Below are positions 27,445 to 35,123 of a DNA stretch of 64,000 nucleotides, one piece after another. Numbering within the stretch: position 1 is the stretch's first letter; each line of letters starts with the position of its first letter. The stretch covers positions 1-64,000 of the forward strand of contig JBBDMS010000037.1 of NCBI GenBank assembly GCA_040878185.1, written 5' to 3'. The position numbers and the translations under genes are program-made. The notes below the pieces were generated by a model. It was not told the origin of the DNA. It saw only the letters and a program-made list of their open reading frames with translations, and ran no database searches. This stretch comes from JAWXBK01 sp040878185 (GTDB lineage Bacteria > Pseudomonadota > Alphaproteobacteria > Dongiales > Dongiaceae).

Positions 27445-28356
27445 TTACGAGCGCGGGATTTTGCGGAGCTCCCGAAGGCTCTGAAAGCCGGTCGGACCGA
27501 CGATGAGATGATCGTGCAGCGTCACGCCGACCGCCTCGGCGGCGCGGAAGATTTCACGGGTGATCTCGATATCCTGGGCCGAGGGCTTGAGATTGCCGCT
27601 GGGGTGGTTGTGGCACAGCACCAGGCCAACCGCCCCGACATTGAGGGCGCGGCGGATGATCTGCCGGGGATAGGCGGCCACCTCGTTGACGGTGCCCGAT
27701 TGCTGCAGTTCGTCGTCGATCAGCGCGTTGCGCTGGTCGAGATACAGAACGCGAAACTGCTCAATGTCGTTATGAGCCATGCGCGAACGGCAGTAATCGA
27801 CCACCTTGTCGATCGAATTGAGTAGCGGCCGTCCGATTACCTCCTCGCGCGCCGCTCGTGCCGCCAGTTCTCGAATCGCCCGAAAATTGACCACGGTCTG
27901 CCGGTTCATCTGCTCGAAGCCGGCCAGTTCCTCCTCCGGCGCCGCGAGCACCGCACCGATCGCGCCGAACCGCTCGAGCAACGCCTTGGCCAAAGGCTTC
28001 ACGTCGGCGCGCGCGATGCTGCCGAACAGCACCAGTTCGAGCAGTTCATAGTCGGGCAACGCTTCGAGCCCGCCATCGAGCGCCCGCTCGCGCAGCCGCT
28101 GGCGATGGCCCCAGTAATGCGGCCGCTCGGCCGGCGCCGCCTCGAGCCCGGGTTCCAGCGCTTCGGCCAGGCGAGGGCTCGGATCCTCGTCGCCTTCGAA
28201 GACCCAGGCCTGCGCCATGCGGTCCCATTTGCCGCCGAGTTCCTGCAGGCGCGTCCGATGCGGATAGGTGTCGCCGCGCACGATGAAACCGCCGGCCCCG
28301 ATACGATGCGGCGCCACGGTGATGCCCAGCCTTGTCAGGTTCTTCGGGTCGCCCAT
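27445..28356 (-). CDS. radC: RadC-family JAB-domain protein with N-terminal extension
   Basis: The 303-residue protein carries the RadC core. The helix-hairpin-helix-like part begins PHYWGHRQRLRERALDGGLE (about residues 80-100). The metalloprotease-like JAB domain has VGLVLCHNHPSGNLKPSAQD with HNHPSG at 249-254. RadC proteins are about 220-230 residues, so about 80 extra residues precede the core. These contain VRGDTYPHRTRLQELGGKWD and then AWVF, a small motif seen in various DNA-handling proteins. The ATG at 28354-28356 follows GGTGGAG by 8 bases. The true role of RadC is unsettled. Confidence 0.88.
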   Translation of the reverse strand: MGDPKNLTRLGITVAPHRIGAGGFIVRGDTYPHRTRLQELGGKWDRMAQAWVFEGDEDPSPRLAEALEPGLEAAPAERPHYWGHRQRLRERALDGGLEALPDYELLELVLFGSIARADVKPLAKALLERFGAIGAVLAAPEEELAGFEQMNRQTVVNFRAIRELAARAAREEVIGRPLLNSIDKVVDYCRSRMAHNDIEQFRVLYLDQRNALIDDELQQSGTVNEVAAYPRQIIRRALNVGAVGLVLCHNHPSGNLKPSAQDIEITREIFRAAEAVGVTLHDHLIVGPTGFQSLRELRKIPRS

Positions 28357-28464
28357 GCCTTCAGCTCCACCGGGAATGGTCGACGCGGGCGGTGCCGGGG
28401 TCAAGCGGCTGTGGAGAATGCGTCGATCCGCTAGAATTGTCTCTCAGCCTGCTCCGGAGGCCCC

Positions 28465-28857
28465 ATGCCCGATCCGACCACGCCACGCGCGCCCATCGAG
28501 CCTTCCGCCATTCGCGGAAACCACACGCCGGCCGCGATTCGCGGCTATCACGCCCATGTCTATTTCGGGCCCGGCACGGTCGCCGAGGCCCGGGCCTTGT
28601 ATGACCGGATTCCGGCCGCCCTTCCGGACGCTGCGCTCGGCCGCTTTCACGAACGGCCGGTCGGCCCCCACCCGGCCTGGAGCTATCAGATCGCGTTCGA
28701 TGCGGCGGCGTACGGCCGGATTGTTCCATGGCTCGCGACGCAGCGCGGAACGCTCGACGTGTTCGTGCACGGGCTCAGCGGCGACGATCTCTACGACCAC
28801 ACCGCGCTCGCGATGTGGCTCGGCCGGTCCTATACGCTCGATCTGTCGGTCCTGTAG
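28465..28857 (+). CDS. DOPA 4,5-dioxygenase family protein
   Basis: The 130-residue protein has three metal or substrate His segments of this family: RGYHAHVYFGPGTVAEARAL, RFHERPVGPHPAWSYQIAF and VFVHGLSGDDLYDHTALAMW. The usual C-terminal WLG follows. Family members cleave catechol rings extradiol-wise in fungi and bacteria. GGAGG lies 4 bases before the ATG. The gene is convergent with the first AMP ligase of the biosynthetic cluster, 7 bp between stops, so a link to it is possible but unproven. Confidence 0.8.
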   Translation: MPDPTTPRAPIEPSAIRGNHTPAAIRGYHAHVYFGPGTVAEARALYDRIPAALPDAALGRFHERPVGPHPAWSYQIAFDAAAYGRIVPWLATQRGTLDVFVHGLSGDDLYDHTALAMWLGRSYTLDLSVL

Positions 28858-28864
28858 CGGCGGA

Positions 28865-30328
28865 TCAGCGCGGCGAACCGGGAAGCCGTTCGGCGAGCAT
28901 TGCCTTGACGATCTTGCCGGCACTGTTGCGCGGCAGTTCATCGATGATCCGTATGATGCTCGGCACCTTGTAGGGCGCAAGATATGTGCGGCAATGGCGC
29001 AGGATGGCGCTTTCATCGACGTTTCCGTCGGTCACGAGGAACGCCGCCACTTCTTCGCCCAGCCGGTCCGATTTCGCCCCCAGCACGGCCGCCTCCCGCA
29101 CGCCGGCGGCGGACAGCAGAACGCGTTCGACCTCCGGCGCGAACACGTTCATGCCGCCACGGATGATGACGTCGTTCCAGCGCCCCTGCAGAAACACATA
29201 GCCGTCCGCGTCGATAAACGCGTAGTCGCCCGGATAGTGCCAGCCGTCGCGGAAACTTCTGTCGGCCGGGTCGGGCGGATAGATGCCCCGCGTCATCGCG
29301 GGCGACCGGCACCGCAGGATACCGGTCTCGCCGGCCGGCAGCAGCCGGTCCGTCTCGCCCACGATCTCGATTTCATTCCCCAGCATCGGCCGGCCGATCG
29401 AACCCGGTTTCAGCTCATGTTCGTGCGGACGCATGATCGCGTTCATGCCGCCGCCGGCGCTGCCATAATAGTCGACCAGATTGGGTGAGAGCCGGGTGCG
29501 GATCGCACGATTTTCTTCGGGGAACAGCACCGCGCCGACGGTCGCGAAGAGGCGGAGCTGTGGCAGCAGCAGGCCTTCCGCCGGCGCTTCGGCCAGCAGC
29601 ATGCGGGCGATCGATGGCACGACCGAGATCGTATCGATCCGATGTTGCGCGATTGCCGCGACAACGTCCTTCGCCTGGAACAAAGGCGGCATCAGATGCA
29701 GGGTGCCGCCGCGCAGCAGAGTCGCGAGCGCCATGCCGCGCCCGGCAGCAAAAGCAATCGGCAGGACCGACAGATAGCGATCATTCTCGCCGACCCCGAC
29801 ATCGGTCCAGTACGCGCCGGCCATCGCGCCGTAATTGCGATGCGTGTAGACGTTCGCCTGCGGCACGCCGGTGGTACCGGAACTCAGGACCAAAATGAAA
29901 ACCGTGTCGTCGCCCGGCGCCATCCGATCCCAGGCCGGCGCCGCTGCAACAGCCTGCCGCCAGGTTTCGTCATGCGGGATCGTCGGCAGGCTCGGGTCGA
30001 TGCGGCGGCCGGTTTCGGCGATCACCAGCTTCGGCCGAAAGATGCGGCCGATCCGTTCCTGCTCGGCGAGGGTCCAACGCCAGTCCATGGGCAGATTGAC
30101 GGCGCCGAGCCGCGCCACGGCCAACCATATCGCCGGGATATCGACACCGTCGATCAGCGAGGCCCCGACCACGTCGCCGGGCCGGACGCCGGCGCGATGC
30201 AGAACAGTGGCGATGCGCCGGCACCGGTCGTCGAGCTCGGCAAAGGTGAGCGTCTCGCCGCTATCGACGATGGCTGGCTTGTTGGCCCGGAATCGGCCAT
30301 GAAGGGCTACCAGTTCGGCAAGGTTCAC
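28865..30328 (-). CDS. AMP-forming acyl/aminoacyl ligase 1 of the cluster
   Basis: The 487-residue ANL-superfamily enzyme should activate a carboxylic acid as an adenylate. It shows the A3 loop SSGTTGVPQANVYTHRN, in which residue 157 is Gln (CAG at 29858-29860) where PKG is normal, A5-like VDYYGSAGGGMNAIM, A7 GDYAFIDADGY, A8 NDVIIRGGMNVFAPEVE, and the C-terminal catalytic Lys region PRNSAGKIVKAM. I start at the GTG 30326-30328 because that matches the length and first residues of the paralogue downstream in this cluster. An upstream TTG would overlap the divergent gene. Substrate is unknown. Confidence 0.85.
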   Translation of the reverse strand: MNLAELVALHGRFRANKPAIVDSGETLTFAELDDRCRRIATVLHRAGVRPGDVVGASLIDGVDIPAIWLAVARLGAVNLPMDWRWTLAEQERIGRIFRPKLVIAETGRRIDPSLPTIPHDETWRQAVAAAPAWDRMAPGDDTVFILVLSSGTTGVPQANVYTHRNYGAMAGAYWTDVGVGENDRYLSVLPIAFAAGRGMALATLLRGGTLHLMPPLFQAKDVVAAIAQHRIDTISVVPSIARMLLAEAPAEGLLLPQLRLFATVGAVLFPEENRAIRTRLSPNLVDYYGSAGGGMNAIMRPHEHELKPGSIGRPMLGNEIEIVGETDRLLPAGETGILRCRSPAMTRGIYPPDPADRSFRDGWHYPGDYAFIDADGYVFLQGRWNDVIIRGGMNVFAPEVERVLLSAAGVREAAVLGAKSDRLGEEVAAFLVTDGNVDESAILRHCRTYLAPYKVPSIIRIIDELPRNSAGKIVKAMLAERLPGSPR

Positions 30329-30364
30329 GGCGGATGCAACACTTCTCGGTTGCCTCGGGGCACC

Positions 30365-30372
30365 GTTATAAT
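30365..30372. promoter_or_regulatory. Possible divergent -10 region between ligase 1 and carrier-TE
   Basis: TATAAT on the + strand (30367-30372) sits 6 bases before the carrier-TE ATG at 30379, and TATAAC occurs on the - strand (30365-30370). A perfect TATAAT is rare in this GC-rich sequence. I see no good -35 element on either side. If used on the + strand, the transcript would start at or beside the ATG, giving a leaderless message. Confidence 0.35.
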
Positions 30373-30378
30373 GCCAGC

Positions 30379-31458
30379 ATGGCGACGATAACGACATCTG
30401 GAATGACAGCGGAGGGGCCGCCCGGTCGCAGCGACGACGGCGGCCTGGCGGGATGGCTGTGCAAGCACCTCGCTGCGGCGCTCGGCTACAAATCGGTCGA
30501 AGCGGGCGACGATTTCTTCGAGCTGGGCGGCGATTCCGTTGCCGCCACGGCCCTGGTCACCGCGATCGCCGAACGGTGCAAGGTCGAATTGCCGATCTCG
30601 ATCATCGTCAGCCACCCGACGATGGCCGCACTCGCGCGCCATCTGGCGAATCAGACTCCGCCGGCCCTCTATCCGCCCTTGCTGCCGGTCGAAACCGCAG
30701 GCGAACGCACGCCGCTGTTCGTCATCCATGGACTGACGGGGCAAGCTTTCGCAGCGCGCTATCTGCGCGACCGGATTGGTCCGCAACGGCCGATCTACGG
30801 GCTGCAGGCGACACCGCAGCGCCCCCGGGAGAACGCATTCAAAAGCGTCCCCGAACTGGCGGCCGACTATCTCGAGGCAATACGCAGCGTCCAGCCCGCC
30901 GGCCCGTATCTGATCGCCTCTTACTGCGCCGGCATTATGATCGCCTGGGAAATCGCGCAGATGCTGATCGCGGCCGGTGAAGCGATCCCGCTTTTGATCG
31001 CGATCGATCCGCCATCGCATATCGGCGACTGGATCGGCGGCGAAGTCGACCACACCGATGAAGGCGGCGTGCCTGGCGACGACAAAAATTTTCGGCGCCA
31101 GACCCGGGATTCGATCATCGTCGGAACGGCCAATCACGACGATATGACGTGGCTGCGCCGCGATCCGAACGCGATGGAAGGCGCCGTCGAGACGGCGGTC
31201 GCTCTGCGCGCGGCGTTCCTTGCCTACCGACCAGCACCTTATAACGGCCGCATCGCCCTCATCTGTTCGGCGCAAGCTGCGAGCTATCTGCACGCGGCGA
31301 GAAGAAAGCCCGATCAACGCCGCGCCGGATGGCCCGCGTTGATGCGCGGAAAAGTCGATTTCGTCATGCTGCGTGGCAGTCATTCGGGAATGTTTAAACA
31401 GCAAAATCCAGCCGTCCCCGACGCCGTGCGAGAAGCTCTGGAAAGTACCGGTCTCTGA
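30379..31458 (+). CDS. Carrier protein-thioesterase didomain with Cys nucleophile
   Basis: The 359-residue protein fuses a peptidyl-carrier domain to an NRPS type I thioesterase. The carrier (about residues 20-95) has DDFFELGGDSVAATALV with the phosphopantetheine Ser at about 53. The TE domain starts TPLFVIHGLTGQAFAARYL. Its nucleophile motif is LIASYCAGIMIAWE, with Cys183 (TGC at 30925-30927) where Gly-x-Ser-x-Gly is usual. Asp210 is 27 residues later, the spacing known from SrfA-TE, and His335 in LRGSHSGMF completes the triad. It is the only cluster gene on the + strand, divergent from ligase 1 and 8 bp from the stop of ligase 2. Confidence 0.88.
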   Translation: MATITTSGMTAEGPPGRSDDGGLAGWLCKHLAAALGYKSVEAGDDFFELGGDSVAATALVTAIAERCKVELPISIIVSHPTMAALARHLANQTPPALYPPLLPVETAGERTPLFVIHGLTGQAFAARYLRDRIGPQRPIYGLQATPQRPRENAFKSVPELAADYLEAIRSVQPAGPYLIASYCAGIMIAWEIAQMLIAAGEAIPLLIAIDPPSHIGDWIGGEVDHTDEGGVPGDDKNFRRQTRDSIIVGTANHDDMTWLRRDPNAMEGAVETAVALRAAFLAYRPAPYNGRIALICSAQAASYLHAARRKPDQRRAGWPALMRGKVDFVMLRGSHSGMFKQQNPAVPDAVREALESTGL

Positions 31459-31466
31459 GATCGGCC

Positions 31467-32927
31467 TCAGGTCCGGGCCTCGAGATTCTCCAGAAGGCGC
31501 CGCTTCACGATCTTGCCGGCGCTGTTGCGCGGCAACGTATCCACGAAATGCATCTGTGTCGGAATCTTGTACGCGGCAAGCCGGCCGCGGCAATGCCGCA
31601 TCAGCTCGTCCCGATCGATCCCGCGATCGGCGACCAGAAACGCAACCACGTCCTCGCCGAGCGTCGGATTGGCGACACCGAGCACGGCAACTTCGCGGAC
31701 GCCCGGCAGGCCGAGAAGCACCCGCTCGACCTCGGGCGCGTAAACATTGCTGCCGCCACGAATGATGATGTCATTGTAACGCCCCTGCAGGAACAGATAG
31801 CCGTCTTCATCGATCAGCGCGTAATCGCCGGGATAGTGCCAGCCTTCGAGATAGGTTTCGTCCGCCGGATCGGGCGGATAGACGCCAAGACAGGTATTCG
31901 GGCAGCGTGCCCGCAATCGCCCCGTGGTGCCGCGCGGCAATGGGTTGTTGCGATCGTCGACGATTTCGAGATCGGTTCCCAGCATTGGCCTTCCGACCGA
32001 ACCCGGCTTCTCATCGATCTCGTGCGGATAGAGGATCGTGTTGAGACCGCCGCCGGTGCTCCCATAGTAGTTGATGAGGTTCGGCGACAGCCGCTTGCGT
32101 ACGGCGTTGCTCTCTTCGGGAAACAGCATCGCGCCGACTGACGTCAGCAGGCGCAGCCCCGGCATCAGGAGACGGTCGTCGCTCGTCAGCGCCAGCAACT
32201 GGCGCAGGATCGTCGGAACGCAACACAGCACATCGATCCGGTATTTCTCGACAGCGGCGAGGATCTCGGCGGCCCCGACCAGCGGTGGCATGAACCGGAG
32301 CGTACCGCCGCCCAACAAGGTCGCCAGCGCAACGGTCCGGCCGCCGGCGCTCGACAGCGGGATAACCGCCAGCGTTCGGTCGTCCGATCTTTGACCGATG
32401 TCGATCCATTGTCCCAGCATGATCGTGCGAAAGGTCCGATGCGTATGCACATTTCCCTTCGGCAATCCGGTCGTGCCGGAGCTCATGTTCATGAGGGCCG
32501 GCAGGTCGTCGCCAGGCGCCATACGGTCGTCCGCCGGCGCCGCCGCCACCTCGCGTTCCCAGGCTTCGTCATGGCGCACAACCGGCAGGCCGTCGCCGAC
32601 TTTCCGATTGGGTTCAAAGAAAATCAGGCGCGGCTGAAACACGCGACCGATCTGCGCCTGTTCCTCCGGCGTCCATCGCCAATCCATTGGAATGAACGCG
32701 GCGCCGATCCGCAGAATTGCCATCCAGAGAACGAGATGTGCGGCACCGTCCATCAGGCTGACACCGACCAGATCGCCGGCGCGCACGCCGCGCGTGGTCA
32801 GGGCGTTCGCACTGCGGCGAGCCCGTTCGTCGAGTTCCGCAAAGGTGACGGGGTGTTGATCGTCGTCGACGGCAATCTCCTTGGCACGATAGCGTGCGTG
32901 CAAAGCGAGATAGCTGGCGACATTCAT
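31467..32927 (-). CDS. AMP-forming acyl/aminoacyl ligase 2 of the cluster
   Basis: The 486-residue paralogue of the first ligase aligns with it end to end. It has the intact A3 loop SSGTTGLPKGNVHTHRT (Lys157), INYYGSTGGGLNTILYPHE at A5 (Gly where many adenylating enzymes have Glu), GDYALIDEDGYLFLQGRYND, IIRGGSNVYAPEVERVLLG, and PRNSAGKIVKRRLLENL with the catalytic Lys. It should load an acid onto one of the two carrier proteins or onto CoA. It follows the TauD gene by 27 bp on the same strand. Confidence 0.88.
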   Translation of the reverse strand: MNVASYLALHARYRAKEIAVDDDQHPVTFAELDERARRSANALTTRGVRAGDLVGVSLMDGAAHLVLWMAILRIGAAFIPMDWRWTPEEQAQIGRVFQPRLIFFEPNRKVGDGLPVVRHDEAWEREVAAAPADDRMAPGDDLPALMNMSSGTTGLPKGNVHTHRTFRTIMLGQWIDIGQRSDDRTLAVIPLSSAGGRTVALATLLGGGTLRFMPPLVGAAEILAAVEKYRIDVLCCVPTILRQLLALTSDDRLLMPGLRLLTSVGAMLFPEESNAVRKRLSPNLINYYGSTGGGLNTILYPHEIDEKPGSVGRPMLGTDLEIVDDRNNPLPRGTTGRLRARCPNTCLGVYPPDPADETYLEGWHYPGDYALIDEDGYLFLQGRYNDIIIRGGSNVYAPEVERVLLGLPGVREVAVLGVANPTLGEDVVAFLVADRGIDRDELMRHCRGRLAAYKIPTQMHFVDTLPRNSAGKIVKRRLLENLEART

Positions 32928-32954
32928 GGTACGGATTTCGCGCGGCGAGGAATT

Positions 32955-33854
32955 TTAGCGGCTTGCAGCATCGCGCGGCGCGGCAGACATCCCGACATCC
33001 TGCGGCAAACCCGTCGCCACGATCCGGTAAAGCAGGCGCCGCGTCGAGGCCTCCGTCGCCGCGCCGATCGCCTCGGCGCAATGCAGCGTCGCTGTATTGT
33101 CCCAGAGTACAATGTCCCCCGGACGCCAGGCATGACGATAGACGAAACGCGGTTCGATCGCGTGCAGTTTTAGACGGCGCAAGAGCGCCTGCCAGGAGCC
33201 GTCCGGTGGCGGATCCATGTCGACCGCCGAACCGGCGATCGCATAGAGACCGGTCTCGCCGGTCACGCTGTGACGGCGCGCGATCGGATGTCGACCCGGC
33301 GGCGGCAGCAGTGCCGCCTGCTCCGGCGACATCGGGTGCACGCCATGCTCCCATTCTTCGCGATCGTCACCGCCGCCATAGCTGTGAAACGCATGCAATC
33401 CGTCGATCTCGCGCCGGGCCGCGTCGGCGAGCGCTCTGTAGGCCTGCACGAGATCGGTGAACAAGGTGGCGCCGCCGTTCGCCGGTGCCTCGATGCAATA
33501 GAGGATTGTGACGGCGTTCGGGTCGGCGGCATAGCCGCGATCGGTGTGCCAGAAGGCGGCGCCGTTCCGATACTCTTCCGGCTCCAGCGCTTTCCCGACA
33601 TTGCCGACCTGCATGATCGCCGGATGATTCGGCAGCACGAGATTGTCGTAGGGTTCGAGGAACGGCTCGCCCCACAGCCGGCCGAACGTCTCGTATTGCG
33701 CGAGCGTCAAATTCTGTTCGCGGAATAGCAAGACGCGATTGCGATAGAGCGCATCGTAGAGGGCGGCGCGTGTCTCGCTGTCGGCGATGCGCGTGCCGTC
33801 GAAACCCGTCACCTCGGCAACGAACCCCGGCCCGATTTCCTGCAACCCGATCAT
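32955..33854 (-). CDS. TauD/TfdA-family Fe(II)/2-oxoglutarate dioxygenase
   Basis: The 299-residue protein has the iron motif H-x-D in AFWHTDRGYAADPNAV, the distal His in VLWDNTATLHCAEAIG, and the 2-oxoglutarate Arg in TRRLLYRIV. The N-terminal part (FRGVLLFREQ-like: RNRVLLFREQNLTLAQYETF) is typical of TauD. It should hydroxylate, halogenate or desaturate its target; the Asp in H-x-D argues against halogenation. In this cluster the substrate could be carrier-bound, as with SyrP-like enzymes, but this is inference. The ATG at 33852-33854 is chosen by homology of the N terminus. Confidence 0.9.
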   Translation of the reverse strand: MIGLQEIGPGFVAEVTGFDGTRIADSETRAALYDALYRNRVLLFREQNLTLAQYETFGRLWGEPFLEPYDNLVLPNHPAIMQVGNVGKALEPEEYRNGAAFWHTDRGYAADPNAVTILYCIEAPANGGATLFTDLVQAYRALADAARREIDGLHAFHSYGGGDDREEWEHGVHPMSPEQAALLPPPGRHPIARRHSVTGETGLYAIAGSAVDMDPPPDGSWQALLRRLKLHAIEPRFVYRHAWRPGDIVLWDNTATLHCAEAIGAATEASTRRLLYRIVATGLPQDVGMSAAPRDAASR

Positions 33855-33883
33855 GTCGCATTCCGCAATGAGCGTAACCGAGC

Positions 33884-33904
33884 GTACCGCCCCGAGGGCG
33901 GTAC
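33884..33904. repeat. Perfect 9-bp hairpin upstream of the TauD gene
   Basis: GTACCGCCC and GGGCGGTAC flank a 3-base loop in the 71-bp gap between the alpha/beta hydrolase stop and the TauD start. There is no following T run, so it is more likely an RNA processing or attenuation stem or an operator than a terminator. Confidence 0.55.
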
Positions 33905-33925
33905 CCGCAACGCCTGCGATGCGGC

Positions 33926-34798
33926 TCACCGATCGGCGGGCAGCGCGCCGTCTTTCAGATAAGCCTCGATCGGCGCGATCGGCGCGTCTTGGAGCAGCGA
34001 AGGCGGATGACCGCCCGGCAGCGCATCCCAATAGGCGATGTTCGGGTACTGGGTCCGGACCGCGTCGAAGAGCGCAGGATTGCGGTACGGGCTGGTCTCC
34101 CCGTAGAGAAAGAGCGCGTCGCATTTCAGACGAGGAAACGTCTGGCTGTTATCGAATTTTTTACCAAGATAACTGCCCATCGCAGCCACCACTTTCGGAT
34201 CGTATTTCAGCGCGATCTTGTCAGACTGGCGATGGAAGCGCGCATCGCGATAATACTCGTGCAAATGCTCGGGTATCTGGCTGAGGGGCGGCCGCCGCTC
34301 GAAAAGATAGGCCTCGGCTTCGTCGACGGAATCGAATCGCGCTTCGGCCTGTTCGTGAAGCGAGCGATGATGTCGGATCAGCGCATCGTGACTGGCAAGC
34401 GGCGTATCGACGAACACGACCGACCGGGGCCGTGTGCGCACATACATCAAATAGAGCAACAGCATCATGCCGCCCCAGGAAACGCCGAGCATATGTTCGT
34501 CGCCGGTCGCGTATCTGCGGCAGACCGCAACGAGGCTGCTCACATATGTCTCCCAGCGATAGCCGGCGACCTGCCAGAGAAACTGGCTGTCGCCGTGGCC
34601 GAGCCAGTCGGGGCAGATCACCTCGAACCCCGACTGGTTGAGGCGCTCGGCGAGGACCGCGAACTCGGCACCGCTCGCCCCCATCCCGTGCGTACAGATG
34701 ACGCGCCGCGTCGCACCGGGCGGGCTCCAGATCCGGATATTCAGCCGGCGAACCAGGGGGCCGAAGCGGATCAAGACAAATTCGTGATGCGGCTTCAT
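33926..34798 (-). CDS. Alpha/beta-hydrolase in the cluster
   Basis: The 290-residue protein has the oxyanion segment ICTHGMGASGAEFAVLAERL, the nucleophile elbow MLGVSWGGMMLLLYL (G-x-S-x-G-G) and a C-terminal His in ALPGGHPPSLLQ. It could be an editing thioesterase, an esterase or an amidase. I use the ATG at 34796-34798, whose protein starts KPHHEFVLIRFGPL, since it leaves the fold complete. An earlier in-frame ATG (34877-34879) would overlap the carrier-protein gene by 26 bp. Neither has a strong ribosome site, so the start is uncertain. Confidence 0.82.
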   Translation of the reverse strand: MKPHHEFVLIRFGPLVRRLNIRIWSPPGATRRVICTHGMGASGAEFAVLAERLNQSGFEVICPDWLGHGDSQFLWQVAGYRWETYVSSLVAVCRRYATGDEHMLGVSWGGMMLLLYLMYVRTRPRSVVFVDTPLASHDALIRHHRSLHEQAEARFDSVDEAEAYLFERRPPLSQIPEHLHEYYRDARFHRQSDKIALKYDPKVVAAMGSYLGKKFDNSQTFPRLKCDALFLYGETSPYRNPALFDAVRTQYPNIAYWDALPGGHPPSLLQDAPIAPIEAYLKDGALPADR

Positions 34799-34853
34799 GA
34801 GGCTGAGCGCAGATGGCGCCGGCAACAGTCCGATGGCGTCGATCGCAATGCCA

Positions 34854-35123
34854 TCAGCGTGTGGCGCCGCCGCCGGCATCGAGAAAGGCGGCCAGCCGGT
34901 TGATCGACGGATACGAAACGAGATCGACCGGCTCGACGGTGCGGTTGGTTGCGTCCTCGAGATTGACGCACAGATCGAGCGCCGCAAGGCTGTCCATCTC
35001 CATGGCGACGAACTCGATATCCTGATCGGGTGCCGCCAGCAATGCCGTCTGTCTTGCATCGTCGAGCTCGCCCAGATCGGTCAAAATTCCGATGATCCGC
35101 TCGCGGAATGACGGTGCGCTCAT
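34854..35123 (-). CDS. Free-standing acyl/peptidyl carrier protein
   Basis: The 89-residue acidic protein has the carrier signature EFVAMEMDSLAALDLCVNLE, with the phosphopantetheine Ser in DSL at about residue 45, and ends VDLVSYPSINRLAAFLDAGG. Its ATG overlaps the P450 stop by 4 bp (ATGA). It is too divergent to be the fatty-acid AcpP and lies far from fab genes. It is probably the carrier on which the P450, and maybe the TauD enzyme, act. No phosphopantetheinyl transferase gene is in the window. Confidence 0.85.
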   Translation of the reverse strand: MSAPSFRERIIGILTDLGELDDARQTALLAAPDQDIEFVAMEMDSLAALDLCVNLEDATNRTVEPVDLVSYPSINRLAAFLDAGGGATR

